Of a DNA stretch of 64,000 nt, positions 63,937-64,000 are shown piece by piece (positions within the stretch are counted from its first letter, which is position 1; every line of letters starts with the position of its first letter). A program made the position numbers and the translations under genes. The DNA comes from Flavobacterium sp. (GTDB lineage Bacteria; Bacteroidota; Bacteroidia; Flavobacteriales; Flavobacteriaceae), in contig JAQSDU010000018.1 in NCBI GenBank assembly GCA_029946065.1, positions 1-64,000 of the forward strand, in the 5' to 3' direction. The notes under the pieces were generated by a model. The model saw nothing but the letters and a program-made list of their open reading frames with translations, made no database searches and had not been told where the DNA came from.

Positions 63937-64000
63937 TCATTTTGCGCTTATTTATAATGAATTTAAATGGCGCGAAAAGCATCTTGTTTAATGCTTATCG

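Overview
The window looks like chromosomal DNA of a Flavobacterium-like member of the Bacteroidota. The reasons are: promoter boxes of the TAnnTTTG type, many secreted proteins with N-terminal signal peptides and Type IX secretion (T9SS) C-terminal sorting domains, a fused MurF-alanine racemase gene, the pdxA/yceD/rpmF/fabH/accB/accC neighbourhood, a three-subunit succinate dehydrogenase with a single cytochrome b, and AT-rich spacers with very long inverted repeats. I saw no phage, transposase, CRISPR array, tRNA or rRNA. Layout: (1) 1-5651 (-) is the N-terminal 1883 residues of a giant modular surface protein cut by the window edge. (2) 5900-17856 is housekeeping: lpxH, recJ, ade, rsmI with a lipoprotein and an acidic protein, tdk, murF-alr, mscL, asd. 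(3) 17991-20641 pairs a small His/Cys-rich exported protein with a TonB-dependent receptor, probably for metal uptake. (4) 20754-27181 holds an AIM24-type protein, DoxX, a prolyl oligopeptidase, and the tight operon FAD oxidoreductase - mtgA - lpxR-like. (5) 27431-33488 is accessory: a reprolysin-like T9SS metalloprotease, three unrelated small lipoproteins, and a 559-base spacer with probable gene remnants. (6) 33489-41131 has an S9 peptidase, the fatty-acid initiation genes accC, accB and fabH, rpmF, yceD, pdxA and ribE. (7) 41185-53102 holds carbohydrate and general metabolism: a GH2-GH53 fusion enzyme, glyS, comF, an Ig-like lipoprotein, and a GH92 mannosidase followed by a nitrilase-family amidase. 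(8) 53180-60311 has a candidate structured RNA, two T9SS cargo genes (one with 14 delta-60 repeats) and, directly downstream, a TPR histidine kinase and LuxR-type regulator. (9) 60377-63873 (-) is sdhCAB. How the genes work together: lpxH, the lpxR-like gene, mtgA, murF-alr and asd serve envelope and cell-wall synthesis or remodelling. accB, accC and fabH start fatty-acid synthesis beside the ribosomal gene rpmF. The secreted hydrolases (metalloprotease, S9 peptidases, GH92, GH2-GH53) fit a polymer-degrading lifestyle. The most noteworthy items are the GH2-GH53 fusion, the four-gene surface-protein/two-component cluster with a folded RNA upstream, the small lipoprotein island with gene debris, and the set of long hairpins in gene spacers.
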